A stretch of DNA of 64,000 nt from Pseudomonas peradeniyensis (GCF_014268935.2 NZ_JABWRJ020000001.1:1798001-1862000), one strand, 5' to 3'; counted from the stretch's first letter, positions 25,699 through 36,500 are shown. The notes: a model not told the origin generated them from the sequence alone. A program made the numbers and translations.

Positions 25699-26847
25699 CT
25701 AGAACGCCGCCTTGAAGATCGCCTCGATCTCCACCTGGCTGGCCACCCGCGGATTGGTCAACCCACAGGCATCCTTCAAGGCATTGGCCGCCAGCACCGG
25801 CACATCCTCGACCTTGGCCCCCAGTTCCGCCAACCCGGCCGGTATGCCGATGGCCGCCGCCAGGTGCTCGATGGCCGAAATCGCCGCCCCGGCCCCCTGC
25901 TCCGCGTCCAGCGCGCAGACCTTCACCCCCATGGCCTTGGCCACATCACGCAGGCGGGCGGCGCTGACCTTGGCGTTGAAGCGCTGCACATGGGGCAGCA
26001 GCACCGCGTTGCACACACCATGGGGCAGGTCGTAGAAGCCGCCCAGCTGGTGCGCCATGGCGTGCACATAGCCCAGCGAGGCATTGTTGAACGCCATGCC
26101 CGCCAGGAACTGGGCATAGGCCATGTTTTCCCGCGCCACCAGGTCGCCGCCGTCGGCGACCGCCTGGCGCAGGTTGTCGCTGATCAGGCTGACGGCCTTG
26201 AGCGCGCAGGCGTCGGTGATCGGCGTGGCGGCGGTGGAGACATAGGCCTCGATGGCGTGGGTCAGCGCGTCCATGCCGGTGGCGGCGGTGAGGCCCTTGG
26301 GCATGCCGACCATCAACGCGGGGTCGTTGACCGAGAGGATCGGCGTGACGTTGCGGTCGACGATGGCCATTTTCACGTGGCGCGCCTCGTCGGTGATGAT
26401 GCAGAAGCGGGTCATCTCGCTGGCCGTGCCCGCCGTGGTGTTGATCGCGATCAGCGGCAGCTGCGGCCTGGCCGAGCGATCCACGCCTTCGTAGTCGCTG
26501 ATATGCCCGCCGTTGGTGGCGCACAGGGCGATGCCCTTGGCGCAGTCATGGGGCGAGCCGCCCCCCAGCGAGACCACGCAGTCGCAGCCCTCGCGACGCA
26601 GCATCGCCAGGCCCGCCTCGACGTTGGCGATGCTCGGGTTGGGCTTGGCGCCGTCGAACACCCGCGAATCGATGTCGCGCATGGCCAGCATCCCGGCGAT
26701 GCGCTCGGCGACGCCGGCCTTGGCCAGCCCGGCATCGGTGACAATCAGTGCCTTGCGCAGGCCATAGCCGGCGATAGCGGTCATCGCCTCGTCCAGGCAG
26801 TCGATGCCCATGATGTTCACGGCGGGGATGAAGAACGTGCTGCTCAT
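25699..26847 (-). CDS. Iron-containing (group III) alcohol dehydrogenase
   Basis: A 382-residue NAD(P)-dependent alcohol dehydrogenase of the Fe-ADH family. [14 protein letters not shown] is the nucleotide-binding loop. The metal site is visible as [12 protein letters not shown] and [16 protein letters not shown] (Asp and three His). The sequence is close to the YiaY/AdhB type found in Pseudomonas, some of which act with PQQ-dependent alcohol oxidation, but the substrate is not evident. AGAGGA precedes the ATG on the - strand. It appears monocistronic and divergent from the type VI cassette. Confidence 0.92.
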   Translation of the reverse strand: MSSTFFIPAVNIMGIDCLDEAMTAIAGYGLRKALIVTDAGLAKAGVAERIAGMLAMRDIDSRVFDGAKPNPSIANVEAGLAMLRREGCDCVVSLGGGSPHDCAKGIALCATNGGHISDYEGVDRSARPQLPLIAINTTAGTASEMTRFCIITDEARHVKMAIVDRNVTPILSVNDPALMVGMPKGLTAATGMDALTHAIEAYVSTAATPITDACALKAVSLISDNLRQAVADGGDLVARENMAYAQFLAGMAFNNASLGYVHAMAHQLGGFYDLPHGVCNAVLLPHVQRFNAKVSAARLRDVAKAMGVKVCALDAEQGAGAAISAIEHLAAAIGIPAGLAELGAKVEDVPVLAANALKDACGLTNPRVASQVEIEAIFKAAF

Positions 26848-27203
26848 GGCCGGATCCTCTCAAGCTGACGGTAGGTTTTCAGCATCCGCCGGAATGGGCG
26901 TGGAGGCGTTGATCCAGGGCAAGACTGATGCGTGCCGGGGTTCGAGAAAACGAATCTAGTTGTGTCTGACCGGATTCTTTTACCAAGTAGTAACAATTAA
27001 TAAAACACCAACTAAGAAACATCCTACAAACCCACCAAAACAAGAACGCAAAGTTTATTTAATTATTTTAAATAGCGTTCTAGCCTAGGCCTTCGTCTTT
27101 GCCAGGGACATTTTCTTGCTCGCCATTTACAGGGTCCTACGGACTCTACGGCAGCCCTGACAATTCCAGATAACAACTAGTTACATATAAACACTGGAGT
27201 GCC
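26848..27203. promoter_or_regulatory. AT-rich divergent intergenic region upstream of vgrG
   Basis: This 356-base gap holds no gene. From about 26990 to 27080 it is markedly AT-rich compared with its neighbours, including a stretch of A/T only around 27055-27072. An inverted repeat AGAACGC/GCGTTCT (27043-27049 and 27075-27081) flanks the most AT-rich part. Such DNA is a plausible target for MvaT/H-NS-type silencers or an activator, which is inference. Confidence 0.5.
27105..27120 (+). promoter_or_regulatory. Candidate sigma-54 (RpoN) -24/-12 promoter of vgrG cassette
   Basis: GG at 27106-27107 and TTGC at 27116-27119 have the fixed 10-base spacing between GG and GC required for sigma-54 promoters. 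The -12 half (TTGCT) matches well; the -24 half matches only at GG. It lies 84 bases before the vgrG ATG. Several Pseudomonas hcp/vgrG genes are known to depend on RpoN. Confidence 0.3.
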
Positions 27204-29312
27204 ATGACCCGCCAATCCGACCTGAGCTACCGCTTCGAGCCCCTGGCCAGCCAGGACCCGTTCGAAGTGGTCTCGTTCACCCTCGACGAAGCCCTCAGCA
27301 CCCCGTTCCGGCTGGTGCTCGAACTGGTCAGCTACGAAGACAACGTCGACTTCGGCCACCTGCTCGACAAGCCCGCGCTGTTCACCATCCTGCGCGGCCA
27401 GCGCCCGATGCGCCACGTCCACGGCCTGATCAGCGCCTTCAGCCAGGGCGACACCGGCAACTGCCGCACCCGCTACCAGGCCGTGATCGAGCCCAAGCTG
27501 GCCCGCGCCGGGCTGCGTTCGAACTGGCGCATCTTCCAGCAGCAGAGCGTGCCGCAGATCCTCGAAACCCTGTTCAAGGCCCAGCGCATCACCGACTTCG
27601 AACTGGGCCACAGCTTCCCCCACGCGCCCCGCGAGTTCTGCGTCCAGGCCGGCGAAACCGACCTCGCCTTCATCACCCGCCTGGCCGCCGAGGAAGGCTT
27701 CATCTACCGCTTCGTCCACAGCGCCAAGGGCCACCGCCTGCTCGTCAGCGACCGCGTGCTGACCCTGGGCATGATCAGCTCCAGCCTGGTCAAGCCCGAG
27801 GACGATGACGACGACGAAGGCTTCATCGACGACGACTACCCCGATCCACTGGCCGTGCTCTACCACGCCAACAGCGGCGGCGACCAGGCCCGCCCCTGCC
27901 TGCGCCGCCTGCACTACCGCGAACAGGTGCGCACGGCCCGCCAGGTGCAGCGCGACTACTCCTTCACCCACCCGGCCTACCACCTGCAGCAGGAGTTCAA
28001 CGCCAGCGACCTGCAGCACCAGGCCGACGACTACGAGCGCTTCGACTACCCCGGCCGCTACAAGCGCGACGAAGTCGGCATCCCCTTCACCCGCACCCGT
28101 CTCACCGCCCTGCGCCACGATGCGCGCATCGCCGAGGTCGAGGGCGACGACGTGCGCCTGCAGCCGGGCCTGAGCTTCGATCTGGTCGAACACCCCCGCG
28201 CAGACCTCAACATGCATTGGCGGGTGGCCAGCGTGCGCCACGAGGGCGCGCAGTTCACCAGCCTGCAGGAGGAAGCCGCCGGCGCCGAGCAAGGCACGCG
28301 CTACACGCAAAAGGCCCTGCTGGTACCTGGACGCATCGAATGGCGCCCCGAGGCGCCGCCCAAGCCGCGCATCGACGGCCCGCACATGGCCACCGTGGTC
28401 GGCCCCGAGGGCGAAGAAATCTTTTGCGACGAGTGGGGCCGGGTCAAGGTCAGCTTCCCCTGGGACCGCGAGAGCCGCGACAACGAGTACAGCTCCTGCT
28501 GGGTCCGGGTCTCCCAGGGCTGGGCCGGCGGCGGCTGGGGCGCCATGGCCATCCCGCGAATCGGCCAGGACGTGGTCATCCAGTACGTCAACGCCGATCC
28601 CGACCAGCCGATGATCACCGGCCGTACCTACTGCGGCAACCAGCGTCCGCCCTACGAACTGCCCAAGCACCGCACGCGCATGACCATCAAGAGCAAGACC
28701 CACAAGGGGCAAGGCTTCAACGAGCTGCGCTTCGAGGATGAGCTGGGGCAGGAAGAGGTGTTCATCCATGCGCAGCGGGACCTCAACGCCAAGATCAATC
28801 ACGATGAAAGCCACACCGTGGGCAACGATCGCACCCTCTCCACCGGCCGAGACAGCAGCACCTGCATTGCCCGCGACGCGACACTCAGCACCGGTCGCGA
28901 CCGCCGCGACCATGTGCGCCAGGACTGCTTCACCGACATCGACCGCAACCTGGTGCACACCATCGGCAACGCCTGCAGCGAGACGATCGGCAGCGACCAC
29001 CACCTGAGCATCGGGCGTGACCAGACGCTGATCATCGAGGGCACCCAGACCCTCGAGGCCCGCACGGCCCAGCGCCTGCTGACACCGTCGTACATGCTGC
29101 AGGGCACCGAGCGAATCCATATCCGCGGCCCCGCCGGCAAGATCATCCTGGACGCCGACGGCATCACCCTCGAAGCCCTCAACATCCGCTTCAAGGGCAA
29201 CGTCACCTACCATCCCCCGGTCCAGGCCCAGGTCGAGGCCATCGAAGCGGCAATCCGCGAAGGGACGCCCCTCATCGAGGAATGCCCATTTGCCGGGGAG
29301 GACGACGCATGA
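27204..29312 (+). CDS. vgrG: Type VI secretion spike protein VgrG
   Basis: TssI/VgrG spike of the type VI machine, 702 residues. The gp27-like part starts SYRFEPLASQDPFEVVSFTLDEALS, with LAAEEGFIYRF near residue 170. The gp5-like OB fold has ATVVGPEGEEIFCDEWGRVKVSFPW and SSCWVRVSQGWAGGGWG. The C-terminal beta-helix has repeats such as SHTVGNDRTLSTGRD. An acidic loop with ten Asp/Glu residues (about 198-210) is unusual. No extra enzymatic domain follows the beta-helix. It heads a seven-gene cassette and overlaps the adaptor gene by four bases. Core T6SS genes are not in the window. Confidence 0.96.
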   Translation: MTRQSDLSYRFEPLASQDPFEVVSFTLDEALSTPFRLVLELVSYEDNVDFGHLLDKPALFTILRGQRPMRHVHGLISAFSQGDTGNCRTRYQAVIEPKLARAGLRSNWRIFQQQSVPQILETLFKAQRITDFELGHSFPHAPREFCVQAGETDLAFITRLAAEEGFIYRFVHSAKGHRLLVSDRVLTLGMISSSLVKPEDDDDDEGFIDDDYPDPLAVLYHANSGGDQARPCLRRLHYREQVRTARQVQRDYSFTHPAYHLQQEFNASDLQHQADDYERFDYPGRYKRDEVGIPFTRTRLTALRHDARIAEVEGDDVRLQPGLSFDLVEHPRADLNMHWRVASVRHEGAQFTSLQEEAAGAEQGTRYTQKALLVPGRIEWRPEAPPKPRIDGPHMATVVGPEGEEIFCDEWGRVKVSFPWDRESRDNEYSSCWVRVSQGWAGGGWGAMAIPRIGQDVVIQYVNADPDQPMITGRTYCGNQRPPYELPKHRTRMTIKSKTHKGQGFNELRFEDELGQEEVFIHAQRDLNAKINHDESHTVGNDRTLSTGRDSSTCIARDATLSTGRDRRDHVRQDCFTDIDRNLVHTIGNACSETIGSDHHLSIGRDQTLIIEGTQTLEARTAQRLLTPSYMLQGTERIHIRGPAGKIILDADGITLEALNIRFKGNVTYHPPVQAQVEAIEAAIREGTPLIEECPFAGEDDA

Positions 29313-29881
29313 GCCTGCATCGGCAACTGAGCGAGGCCGGTGCGCCAGTCAGCGCCGACCAGCCTCTGTACCTGCTGGCGGAGGCCTGCGCCGTGCCTGG
29401 CCTGCCGGGGCGGCTGGAGTTCCATGGCGCGCATTACCAATACCTGTGGCACCTGCACCTGCGCCCGGGCCTGGAAAACCATGCGCCACTGCTCCTGCAA
29501 CTGTTGCCCGGCGCTGACCTCGATACCTGGCTCGCAAGCCGACAGGCGACGTTCGCCTGCTCCGTGGTCCAGAGCACCCTGCCGCTCGCGGAACTGGCAT
29601 CGCACTTGCGGCGTTTCGGCAAAGTGCAACAGGGTAGACAGCGTTACTTCCTGCGCCTTGGCGATCCCGCTTCGCTGCACCTGTATGTGGCCTCATTGGC
29701 GCAACAACCGCAGGCCCTGGCAGACCTGTTCGCCCATGGCCGCATACGCCAGCTGTATTTCCATGTCCCCCAGACCGGCCTGGCACAAGGCGTTCAACCC
29801 TTGTTCGAACAAACCGCGCAAGACTGCGAACAGGACGGCTGCCTGGCCTGGCTGGCACCGTCCATGGAGGTCGCCCGGTGA
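29309..29881 (+). CDS. DUF4123-type T6SS effector adaptor/chaperone
   Basis: A 190-residue protein with the layout of DUF4123 (TEC/Tap) adaptors, which load a cognate effector onto VgrG. An N-terminal beta-strand region (PLYLLAEACAVPGL) and the central LASHLRRFGKVQQGRQRYFLRLGDPASLHLYVASL, matching the family's LR-F...G..yfLRf.dP.vl pattern, support this. ATG 29309 lies in an ATGA overlap with vgrG, preceded by GGGGAGG. Its position between vgrG and the effector supports the role. Confidence 0.85.
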   Translation: MSLHRQLSEAGAPVSADQPLYLLAEACAVPGLPGRLEFHGAHYQYLWHLHLRPGLENHAPLLLQLLPGADLDTWLASRQATFACSVVQSTLPLAELASHLRRFGKVQQGRQRYFLRLGDPASLHLYVASLAQQPQALADLFAHGRIRQLYFHVPQTGLAQGVQPLFEQTAQDCEQDGCLAWLAPSMEVAR

Positions 29882-30717
29882 AACTGCCCACCCTCGACCT
29901 CGACGCCCTGACCACGGCCTCCCGGCAAAACGCCAATCGCCGGCTTGTCCGTTACCTGAAAGAGCACTTCGATGCGCTGGCGCATCTACCCATCACCCAG
30001 GAGCGTCTTCCCCATCTGATCGACCAGGCGGGCAGCATCACCTGGAGCAGTGACTCCCCCGACGCCACCGAGTACGCCACGCAGACCTTGATCCACGTGC
30101 TCCTGGGGCTCGCTTGGTGGAACGACCCCAGCTGCCAGCCACTGTGCTCGCAGCTTGAGGTCGATGGGCTGCACCATGACCAACGGCTGCACCTGCTGAC
30201 CGCGCAGGCGATTGCCCAGGGCAAGCGCCAGCAGGCTGTGCTGCCCGGCATGCTTGCCGTCCTCCTCGACCTGCTGGGCTGGCATGACGACACCTGGGAG
30301 ATGGATCGGCTCTGGGACACGCTGGCCCGGCTCATGACCCACCGAGGCCTGGCGCTGGAGACGCATGAGGAGATCTACCGCACCTACGAAACGGATGCCT
30401 GTGAGCGCTATGGCCTGCCGCCCCTGGTCCATCGCGAGCTCAATGGCCAGGAAGTGCTCGCCTACCGTCATTACGGCTGGCGCATCCCGAAGCTCTCCGA
30501 TGCATTGGCACAACAGCCCGCACTGCAACGTAGCCAAATAGTGCAGCACATCTTGCTGGCGATCGTGTTCGGCCGCGCCTTCTTCCTCAGCGCGGCGTTC
30601 ACCGAGTGGATGGCGGCACTGGACCAGCAAACATCCTCCAGGGAAAAACGCGCCACGCTGGCCGGGCTACTGACGACTTATCAACGCACGCTGGTGGAGG
30701 TCGTGACCCATGCCTGA
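29878..30717 (+). CDS. T6SS cassette protein of unknown function
   Basis: A 279-residue, mostly helical protein I do not recognise. It begins with GTG in a GTGA overlap with the adaptor stop, with GGAGG 8 bases upstream. Visible features are a Trp-rich central part (GLAWWNDPSC, LLGWHDDTWEMDRLWD) and a hydrophobic helix near the C-terminus (HILLAIVFGRAFFLSAAF). It has no signal peptide. The last eight bases overlap the effector gene. A second adaptor or effector chaperone would fit, but no motif proves it. Confidence 0.7.
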   Translation: MKLPTLDLDALTTASRQNANRRLVRYLKEHFDALAHLPITQERLPHLIDQAGSITWSSDSPDATEYATQTLIHVLLGLAWWNDPSCQPLCSQLEVDGLHHDQRLHLLTAQAIAQGKRQQAVLPGMLAVLLDLLGWHDDTWEMDRLWDTLARLMTHRGLALETHEEIYRTYETDACERYGLPPLVHRELNGQEVLAYRHYGWRIPKLSDALAQQPALQRSQIVQHILLAIVFGRAFFLSAAFTEWMAALDQQTSSREKRATLAGLLTTYQRTLVEVVTHA

Positions 30718-32587
30718 AACAGCCCTTTCATCCCAAGACAAGATCTACCAGGACGTCCTCGACGGCAACCTGCCCAAGCCCGTCGAGCTGTGCATCCCCT
30801 GCACCCTCCCCGGCGCGATGTTCTCCCTCGAGGGCGACGAGGGCTGCGACTTCCTGCTGGGCATTCCACGCCAGGGCGTCGGCCCCGCCTGGTTCCGCGA
30901 CAACCCATGGATCCGCGACACGGCCCGCAACCACCGCGACACCTTTCTGCAGCAGGTCCTGGAGCAGGCCGGCTGCACCTACGGCGACGCCTGGCTCGCC
31001 GAGTTCCATGCCTTCGCCGCGCGCGAAAAACTGCAGCTGGTCTGCGTCGACGAGCAGATGCGCCTGGACGACCTGGCGCCGCCCGTGCTCGACCACATGG
31101 GCGTGCGCACCCACCAGGGCATGGGCTTCGAACTGCACAGCAATTTCTTCTTCGCCGACCACAGCATCTACTTTGCCACCTTCACCCACGCCCGCTGGTC
31201 CGAAGCCCCCCGCGAGGAGTACCTGGACGACCAGGGCGAACGGCACATCAGCCCGCCCTACACCTGGCATTCGCCCAGCGGCCTCTACCCCATCGACCAG
31301 GCCTGCACGCAACTGGCCACCCACTTCGCCGAGGCCAAGGCCAGGTCGCGCACCTGGGAGGGCGTCAAGGGCGCCGCCGAACTCGCCCTCGGCCTGCTGG
31401 CCACGGTACCGGTGGTGCGCGGCATTCGCGGCGGCGTCAGCGCCGGGCGCTACGCCTTCCTCGCCCTGGAGGGCGCCCTGGCCGCCGACGCCATGGTCGA
31501 CGGCAGCAGCCGCATGATCACCGGCGAAGGCCTGAGCATCGGCGAAGCGTTCTTCACCGAGCTGGCCAGCCTGGCCAACCCCACCACCGCCGAGGCCCGG
31601 GGCAAGCAGGTGTTCATGGCCATCAACCTGGCCCTGCTACTGCCCAACGCCCTGGGCGGCGCGCGCTGGTTGATGCATAAGCTGCGCCCCGGCAGCGTCA
31701 CCACGGTACGCCTGGACAACGCCGCACTGACCGAGGAGCAGGTACGCCGCCTGGGCCGGCGTGAGGCCGGCGAGGTCAGCGTGCTCGAGACCCGCATCGA
31801 CCGCCCGGCCCGCGACGGCGGGCTGGCGGTGCGCGCCAGCGAGCTGCACGCCATCGACCGCAACGCCAGCCGGATAGCGCTGGAGGTGGTCGGCGGGCGT
31901 GCCGACTACGCCTACATGGCCACGACGATGCGCGACCGCCTGGTGGCGCTGATCAGCCACGCCGTCGGGCCGGTGCGCATGGGCGGCGGCCTGACCCGGG
32001 TGGTGGCCGATGCAGGCGAAGAGGCACTGGCCGCGGCGCTGGTCAGCCACTGGAAGGTCAAGCCGGAGAACATCCTCGGCATGAGCACCCATCCCTCGCG
32101 AGCCAGCCAGTTCGGTTTGAAGAACAAGAGCGACCAGGGCATCGACATGCTGGTCTACGTGCCGCCACCGCCATCGATGAGCGTGCGCAACCCGACGAAC
32201 CAGCAGATGCGGCATCACATCGATGGGATCAAGGGGGTGGCGCCGATGGAAGAGTTGCAGTTTGCCGAGGGGACGTTGCTGGTGATCGAGGTGAAGACGA
32301 CATTGGGGAAAACCAAGACGCCGGGGTTTCTAAAGACCCAAGAAAACGGTGGAAAAGCCAATATCAGGAGAATTCAGCGGCTTATTGAGAGAAAAACCCA
32401 AGGGTGGGATCCCCATAAACTAATCAACTCAGACTCAAACGTCATAGACAAAATTGACGCCATCAACACTGCATTCAACGATAGAAAAATATCCTATATG
32501 CACGCCCAAGTATTTTTCGACGCACAGGGCTCCCTGAGCAAACTAACAAATAACATGACAGGCATTCAAATCAATCACTGGAACTAA
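30710..32587 (+). CDS. T6SS effector with PD-(D/E)XK-like nuclease C-terminus
   Basis: A 625-residue effector candidate. Residues 1-200 form the presumed VgrG/adaptor-binding part (LCIPCTLPGAMFSLEGDEGCDFLLG). Residues about 220-340 contain small, Ala/Gly-rich hydrophobic helices (ALGLLATVPVVRGIRGG, MAINLALLLPNALGG). The C-terminal part has GIDMLVYV (about 478) followed by LLVIEVKTT (about 526), the D...ExK pattern of PD-(D/E)XK nucleases, so a DNase is likely. From about 32300 on the DNA turns AT-rich, as in the following immunity genes. Toxicity is inferred, not shown. Confidence 0.8.
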   Translation: MPETALSSQDKIYQDVLDGNLPKPVELCIPCTLPGAMFSLEGDEGCDFLLGIPRQGVGPAWFRDNPWIRDTARNHRDTFLQQVLEQAGCTYGDAWLAEFHAFAAREKLQLVCVDEQMRLDDLAPPVLDHMGVRTHQGMGFELHSNFFFADHSIYFATFTHARWSEAPREEYLDDQGERHISPPYTWHSPSGLYPIDQACTQLATHFAEAKARSRTWEGVKGAAELALGLLATVPVVRGIRGGVSAGRYAFLALEGALAADAMVDGSSRMITGEGLSIGEAFFTELASLANPTTAEARGKQVFMAINLALLLPNALGGARWLMHKLRPGSVTTVRLDNAALTEEQVRRLGRREAGEVSVLETRIDRPARDGGLAVRASELHAIDRNASRIALEVVGGRADYAYMATTMRDRLVALISHAVGPVRMGGGLTRVVADAGEEALAAALVSHWKVKPENILGMSTHPSRASQFGLKNKSDQGIDMLVYVPPPPSMSVRNPTNQQMRHHIDGIKGVAPMEELQFAEGTLLVIEVKTTLGKTKTPGFLKTQENGGKANIRRIQRLIERKTQGWDPHKLINSDSNVIDKIDAINTAFNDRKISYMHAQVFFDAQGSLSKLTNNMTGIQINHWN

Positions 32588-32589
32588 AA

Positions 32590-33528
32590 ATGACAAAAAA
32601 CATATCTGTACGCCTTCAGAAAAACATTGATAAAATTCCCTCTTGGGGAATGAGCAGCTTCCCAGCCAGGGAACATTTGATCATTGATTATGCTAATGGA
32701 ACCGGAAACTTCCACAAAGCAAGCCAGCAGTTATTTTCAATAGGTATGACTGAGTTAGGGAGCATCCTAGCATCAGCCACAATCAAGCAACACTTTGCGA
32801 CCAGAATGGAGTTCTCCAATGCAATCATAAAAATGCTTACCGCAGACACAATTCGAACACATAAACTTAAAGGCACTCAAGAATTAGGTCTTGCAACACT
32901 GGATGACCTTACCCACCTCATGCTTTGTACACTGGCTTGTGGCCAGTTCAACTTAATTCACCCAGTTCATCAGACTGTCTTCGCAGGCCTTGGGCATGGC
33001 TATGGAGTAAGTGATGGACACGATCTCCCTATCGGCACCACACTACGTTACGCCGCCTTCGGTCTAGCAATCATTGGCGACTGGCTGGGCAAACCACTGG
33101 ACCTCGACAAGCACGCCTTGCCCCGTGATCCAGCCTGGGGCCAACTGGTTGCTCATTGGCGCGAGCCTGACCCCGATAAACTCTTGCCTATCCTGATGGC
33201 AGCCTGCGATACCCATGTCGAGCGCATCGCCCTCAACTCCCGCGAACTTGATTCAGGCAACTTCGAATTCGGCTCTCCCTTCGAGGCCGTCTACCCTGCC
33301 GAGATTCTCGCCATTCTGAACCTGCGGCGATCACTGAAGCTGGCTAATCCCTTCATCGATCACCCATTGATGACAACCCCCTATGCGGCGCTCACCTGCC
33401 CGCCGGGCACCCGACTTGATAAAGACGAGTTGCTGGACCGCTTTCTGATCGCTGTCTGCAAGTACAACCCGGAGGCCATGCCAGAGGGGCTCTACGAAGC
33501 AGTACTGCAGAAACCACCGTTGGGTTGA
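32590..33528 (+). CDS. Immunity-like protein for the T6SS effector (copy 1)
   Basis: A 312-residue, helix-rich cytoplasmic protein immediately after the effector (2-base gap). The first 145 residues come from AT-rich DNA. The second half (RYAAFGLAIIGDWLGKPLD, LLPILMAACDTHVERIALN, PFIDHPLMTTPYA) is nearly identical to the next gene. Position and size fit the immunity protein of the nuclease. Its layout recalls the DUF1910/DUF1911 (PoNi) immunity proteins that pair with PD-(D/E)XK toxins, but that match is from memory and weak. Confidence 0.7.
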   Translation: MTKNISVRLQKNIDKIPSWGMSSFPAREHLIIDYANGTGNFHKASQQLFSIGMTELGSILASATIKQHFATRMEFSNAIIKMLTADTIRTHKLKGTQELGLATLDDLTHLMLCTLACGQFNLIHPVHQTVFAGLGHGYGVSDGHDLPIGTTLRYAAFGLAIIGDWLGKPLDLDKHALPRDPAWGQLVAHWREPDPDKLLPILMAACDTHVERIALNSRELDSGNFEFGSPFEAVYPAEILAILNLRRSLKLANPFIDHPLMTTPYAALTCPPGTRLDKDELLDRFLIAVCKYNPEAMPEGLYEAVLQKPPLG

Positions 33529-33617
33529 GATCGGTAATTTCCCGATACATCCACGCCGCACCAAATAATCACTACCAGAGCATCCAACGACATACAACTG
33601 AACATGTGGAACTAACC

Positions 33618-34547
33618 ATGAAAAAAAATCGCTTGCAGCGCAGCCTGCACGACCTGAGAAATTGGGCATCAGACATTACGCCTTACCACACCCACCATCT
33701 TGACCATTACCTTTTCAATGGTGGTGAACTTGGTTTGGCCTGTGACGCTCTTTTCAGGCAAGGGTTGAAAGAAGTAAAAAGAAATCTCCTGTTAGCGATG
33801 ACGGAGAACAAGATCATTTCCTCCGCAAACCTTAGATCTGGTACAGCACGAATGCTTATCAGCGACGCCATACTGATTGAGCGACTTAGAAACACCAACC
33901 GCTCAGAAATTTCCACCCTCGATGGGGCCACTCATCTTATGTTCTGTGCAGCTGCAAATGGCCAGCACCAACTTCTAGAGGTTTTTTATAACGTTGTCCT
34001 CAATGGGCTAAACAATGGTTATGGTCTTCGGGATGGTCACGACCGTCCCATCGGCACCACTCTCCGATACGCCGCCTTCGGTCTGGCAATCATTGGCGAC
34101 TGGCTGGGCAAACCACTGGATTTCGACAAGCACGTCCTGCCCCGTGATCCAGCCTGGGGTCAACTGGTCGCCCACTGGCGCGAGCCCGATCCAGCGAAAC
34201 TGCTACCCATCCTGATGGCAGCCTGCGACACCCATGTCGAGCGCATCGCCCTCAACTCCCGCGAACTTGATTCAGGTAAATTCGAATTTGGCTCTCCCTT
34301 CGAGGCCGTCTACGCTGCCGAGATTCTCGCCATCCTCAATCTGCGACGATCACTGGGCCTGAGCAATCCCTTCATTGATCACCCACTGATGACAACCCCG
34401 TACGCGAAGCTCACCAGCCCGCCAGGCACCCGGCTTGAAAAAGACGAGTTGCTGGAACGTTTTATGGCTGCAGTCTGCAAATACGATCCACAAGCCATGC
34501 CGGAAGGACTTTACCAAGCCGTCATGCACACAATCGAGGAGCCTTGA
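33618..34547 (+). CDS. Second immunity-like paralogue (copy 2)
   Basis: A 309-residue paralogue of the preceding gene. The open frame begins earlier with TTG 33525, but ATG 33618 gives the same length as copy 1 and is preferred. The N-terminal half (MKKNRLQRSLHDLRNWASDI) differs from copy 1, while the C-terminal 165 residues are almost the same. Both genes have TTLRYAAFGLAIIGDW and EFGSPFEAVY. It may protect against a different allele of the same toxin family. It is followed after 3 bases by the PAAR gene. Confidence 0.7.
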   Translation: MKKNRLQRSLHDLRNWASDITPYHTHHLDHYLFNGGELGLACDALFRQGLKEVKRNLLLAMTENKIISSANLRSGTARMLISDAILIERLRNTNRSEISTLDGATHLMFCAAANGQHQLLEVFYNVVLNGLNNGYGLRDGHDRPIGTTLRYAAFGLAIIGDWLGKPLDFDKHVLPRDPAWGQLVAHWREPDPAKLLPILMAACDTHVERIALNSRELDSGKFEFGSPFEAVYAAEILAILNLRRSLGLSNPFIDHPLMTTPYAKLTSPPGTRLEKDELLERFMAAVCKYDPQAMPEGLYQAVMHTIEEP

Positions 34548-34550
34548 GCC

Positions 34551-34820
34551 ATGGCCCGACACGGCGCGATTCGCAAGGGTGACCGTCACAGCGGTGGCGG
34601 TCGGATGATCGAGGGCCGCGGTGTACTGATCGATGGTGTGCCGCAATGTGTGCTCGGCGATCGCGCAGCCTGCGCGCTGCACGGTGGTGAGTTCGCGCTG
34701 GTATCCAGCGCTGACAACACCGTGCTGTTCAACGACATCCCCTTGGTGTTCGAACCTGCGCAGCTGGCGTGTGGCTGCAGCGTTTTGTCTTCCTGCAGGC
34801 CGAGTAATGCCAGAGCGTAA
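34551..34820 (+). CDS. PAAR-domain T6SS tip protein
   Basis: An 89-residue PAAR protein that would sharpen the VgrG spike. It has the early RHGAIRKGDRHSGGGRMIEGRGV and the Pro/His-containing AALHGGEF-type turn (RAACALHGGEF). It carries no toxin extension. GAGGAG lies upstream of the ATG. It closes the cassette that starts with vgrG. Confidence 0.85.
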   Translation: MARHGAIRKGDRHSGGGRMIEGRGVLIDGVPQCVLGDRAACALHGGEFALVSSADNTVLFNDIPLVFEPAQLACGCSVLSSCRPSNARA

Positions 34821-34855
34821 GCTAACCAGGGGAGGTTGGCTGGCAGTGCCGTCGC

Positions 34856-34880
34856 CATCGCGGGGCAAGCCCGCTCCCAC
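34856..34880. repeat. Single REP unit
   Basis: CATCGCGGGGCAAGCCCGCTCCCAC is one REP arm without an inverted partner nearby. It lies in the 81-base gap between convergent paar and ilvA. Confidence 0.85.
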
Positions 34881-34901
34881 ACTGCTCCAGTGGCGGCATG
34901 T

Positions 34902-36464
<1,563 letters not shown>

Positions 36465-36468
36465 CGAT

Positions 36469-36500
36469 GACTCCTGGTTTTTTTGTAGTGCCCAGGAGTC
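36469..36500 (-). promoter_or_regulatory. Hairpin covering the ilvA ribosome binding site
   Basis: GACTCCTGG (36469-36477) and CCAGGAGTC (36492-36500) are a perfect 9-base inverted repeat around a 14-base loop. On the - strand the arm nearest ilvA contains AGGAG, the ribosome binding site. When this stem forms, ilvA translation should be reduced. Confidence 0.7.

Noticed and set aside
33525..33617. 31-codon N-terminal extension of immunity copy 2 from a TTG
   Set aside because: The shorter form from ATG 33618 matches the length and layout of copy 1.
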